Source: Halanaerobiales bacterium (GTDB taxonomy: Bacteria > Bacillota_F > Halanaerobiia > DY22613). From it: a stretch of 64,000 nucleotides of DNA. Below the pieces are notes generated by a model. That model searched no databases. It saw nothing but the letters and a program-made list of their open reading frames with translations, and was not told the DNA's origin. This document shows, one piece after another, positions 62,919 to 64,000 of this stretch. The stretch is from NCBI GenBank assembly GCA_023128035.1, contig JAGMES010000001.1, positions 18,262 through 82,261 of the forward strand. Direction: 5' to 3'. Within the stretch, counting starts at the first letter, position 1; each line of letters opens with the position of its first letter. Made by a program: the position numbers and the translations under genes.

Positions 62919-63947
62919 TTAATACTTTATACTAAATTGCTTTAGTTGATCAATAAACTCTTCTATGTCTTCTGTAGATGTATCAAAAGAAGTGACCATC
63001 CTTACTAAATTTGTCTCTTCATCCGTTATATATAGATAACATTTATCTTGCAAAGTTTTAATCCATTCACCTGGAAATTCTGCAAATATAATATTTGATT
63101 GAACTTCAACAGTTAATTTTATTTCTGGAAATGTTTTAAGTTTTGTTTCTAACAATTTAGCCATACTATTCGCTGCTTCTGCATTTTCTCTCCATAAATC
63201 ATTTTCAAGATATGCAATAAACTGTGACGATATATAACGCATCTTAGAAATAAGTTGCATACCTTGTTTTCTAAAATATTTTAAATATTTACTAACTTCA
63301 GGATTAAAAGAAATAATTGCTTCTCCAAACATCATACCATTTTTTGTCCCCCCAAAAGATAACATATCAACCCCTGTATCTGTAATCATTTCTTTCAAGC
63401 TCACTCCTAAATACACTGCTGCGTTGCTAATTCTTGCTCCATCTACATGTAAAAATAAATTATTTCCATGCGCAAAATCTGACAAAACTTTTATCTCTTC
63501 AACTGAATAAACAGTTCCTACTTCTGTAGCTTGAGTTATTGAAATTACTCTCGGTTGAGTTTCATGTTCATCACCAATAGCATGTAGAAATTTTTTAACA
63601 TCGTCCACACTAATTTTACCATTATCATTAGGAGTATAAAGGATTTTTGAACCAGTTATTCTTTCCAAGGCTCCACATTCATGTACGTTAATATGTGCTG
63701 TATCAGCACATATTACACTTTCAAAAGATCTTAATAAACAACTTAAACCAAGTACATTGGCACCAGTCCCATTTGCTACGAAATATACATCAACATCTTT
63801 TTCAAAAACTTGCACGAATTTTTCTATGGCCTTTTTTGTATAAATATCATTACCATAAGGTAATTCATGCTCGGTATTACACTCTTTAATCGCCTCTAAA
63901 ATTTTTGGATGTACTCCTGATGCATTATCGCTAAGAAACATTTTCAT
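62919..63947 (-). CDS. Low-specificity L-threonine aldolase
   Basis: 342 residues, PLP-dependent beta-eliminating lyase fold. SDNASGVHPKILEAI at the start, NGTGANVLGL, HVDGARISNAAVYL and the PLP lysine in SFGGTKNGMMFGEA (about 203). It splits threonine or allo-threonine to glycine and acetaldehyde in the cytoplasm. Start MKMFLSDN behind AAGGAGGAATTATAGC. Stands alone; the 50 bp to the window's right edge hold nothing I can name. Confidence 0.93.
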   Translation of the reverse strand: MKMFLSDNASGVHPKILEAIKECNTEHELPYGNDIYTKKAIEKFVQVFEKDVDVYFVANGTGANVLGLSCLLRSFESVICADTAHINVHECGALERITGSKILYTPNDNGKISVDDVKKFLHAIGDEHETQPRVISITQATEVGTVYSVEEIKVLSDFAHGNNLFLHVDGARISNAAVYLGVSLKEMITDTGVDMLSFGGTKNGMMFGEAIISFNPEVSKYLKYFRKQGMQLISKMRYISSQFIAYLENDLWRENAEAANSMAKLLETKLKTFPEIKLTVEVQSNIIFAEFPGEWIKTLQDKCYLYITDEETNLVRMVTSFDTSTEDIEEFIDQLKQFSIKY

Positions 63948-64000
63948 TGCTATAATTCCTCCTTGCTTTTTAAACTATTTATCTTTTGAGTTAAGACCCC

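Overview
The window is low-GC DNA that looks like an endospore-forming, Gram-positive-type Firmicute of the clostridial/Halanaerobiales kind. The reasons are strong AGGAGG ribosome sites, a T-box leader, a cluster of SPOCS (DUF3794) spore-envelope proteins with sporulation-type promoters, a Gram-positive type IV pilus operon and an archaeal-type aspartyl-tRNA synthetase. The taxon is inference. Almost every gene lies on the minus strand.

Layout, left to right. 1-25060: one minus-strand nonribosomal peptide synthetase (NRPS) gene that runs off the left edge. At least 8353 codons hold eight consecutive C-A-T modules with no epimerase, methyltransferase or thioesterase inside the window. Specificity codes read by eye suggest Ser-like, Gln, bulky hydrophobic (Leu/Phe-like), unassigned, Asp (exact code), Val (exact), aromatic, Ile (exact). 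The N-terminal C domain looks like an acceptor for a D-peptidyl donor, so this subunit probably does not start the chain. 25454-34003: four long SPOCS-domain genes (one with a LysM tail, SipL-like) and a small divergent unknown gene. Several are preceded by near-perfect sigma-K or sigma-E promoter matches. 34114-36263: a secreted CAP/PG-binding protein, the tail of a broken CAP paralogue, and a three-gene operon of small unknown proteins. 36496-39660: a scar zone with an IS1380-family element whose transposase carries one nonsense codon, an ISL3-family remnant, gene tails and a two-copy hairpin-plus-block repeat.

40116-49246: a type IV pilus operon read pilB, pilT, pilC, pilA-type pilin, two minor prepilins, a PilX-like protein, pilM, pilN, pilO. 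Hairpins after pilC's upstream gap and after the main pilin may set relative expression. 49408-53867: a chemotaxis receptor, a minimal L,D-transpeptidase and an AAA-ATPase/PD-(D/E)XK protein. 54001-58170: thiI with its cysteine desulfurase, then an aspartyl-tRNA synthetase under a T-box with a GAC specifier and a very short stem I. 58227-60392: a damaged MFS transporter gene with an ATA in the start position behind a sequestered ribosome site, and an unknown 372-residue protein. 60471-63947: a HelD-like RNA polymerase-associated helicase with a possible antisense RNA in its leader, and a threonine aldolase.

How they fit together: the NRPS is preceded by its own sigma-A-type promoter and is separated from the spore locus by a terminator. 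The SPOCS genes probably act together in the mother cell late in sporulation. The pilus operon and the chemotaxis receptor next to it suggest surface motility. ThiI and its NifS partner supply tRNA thiolation.
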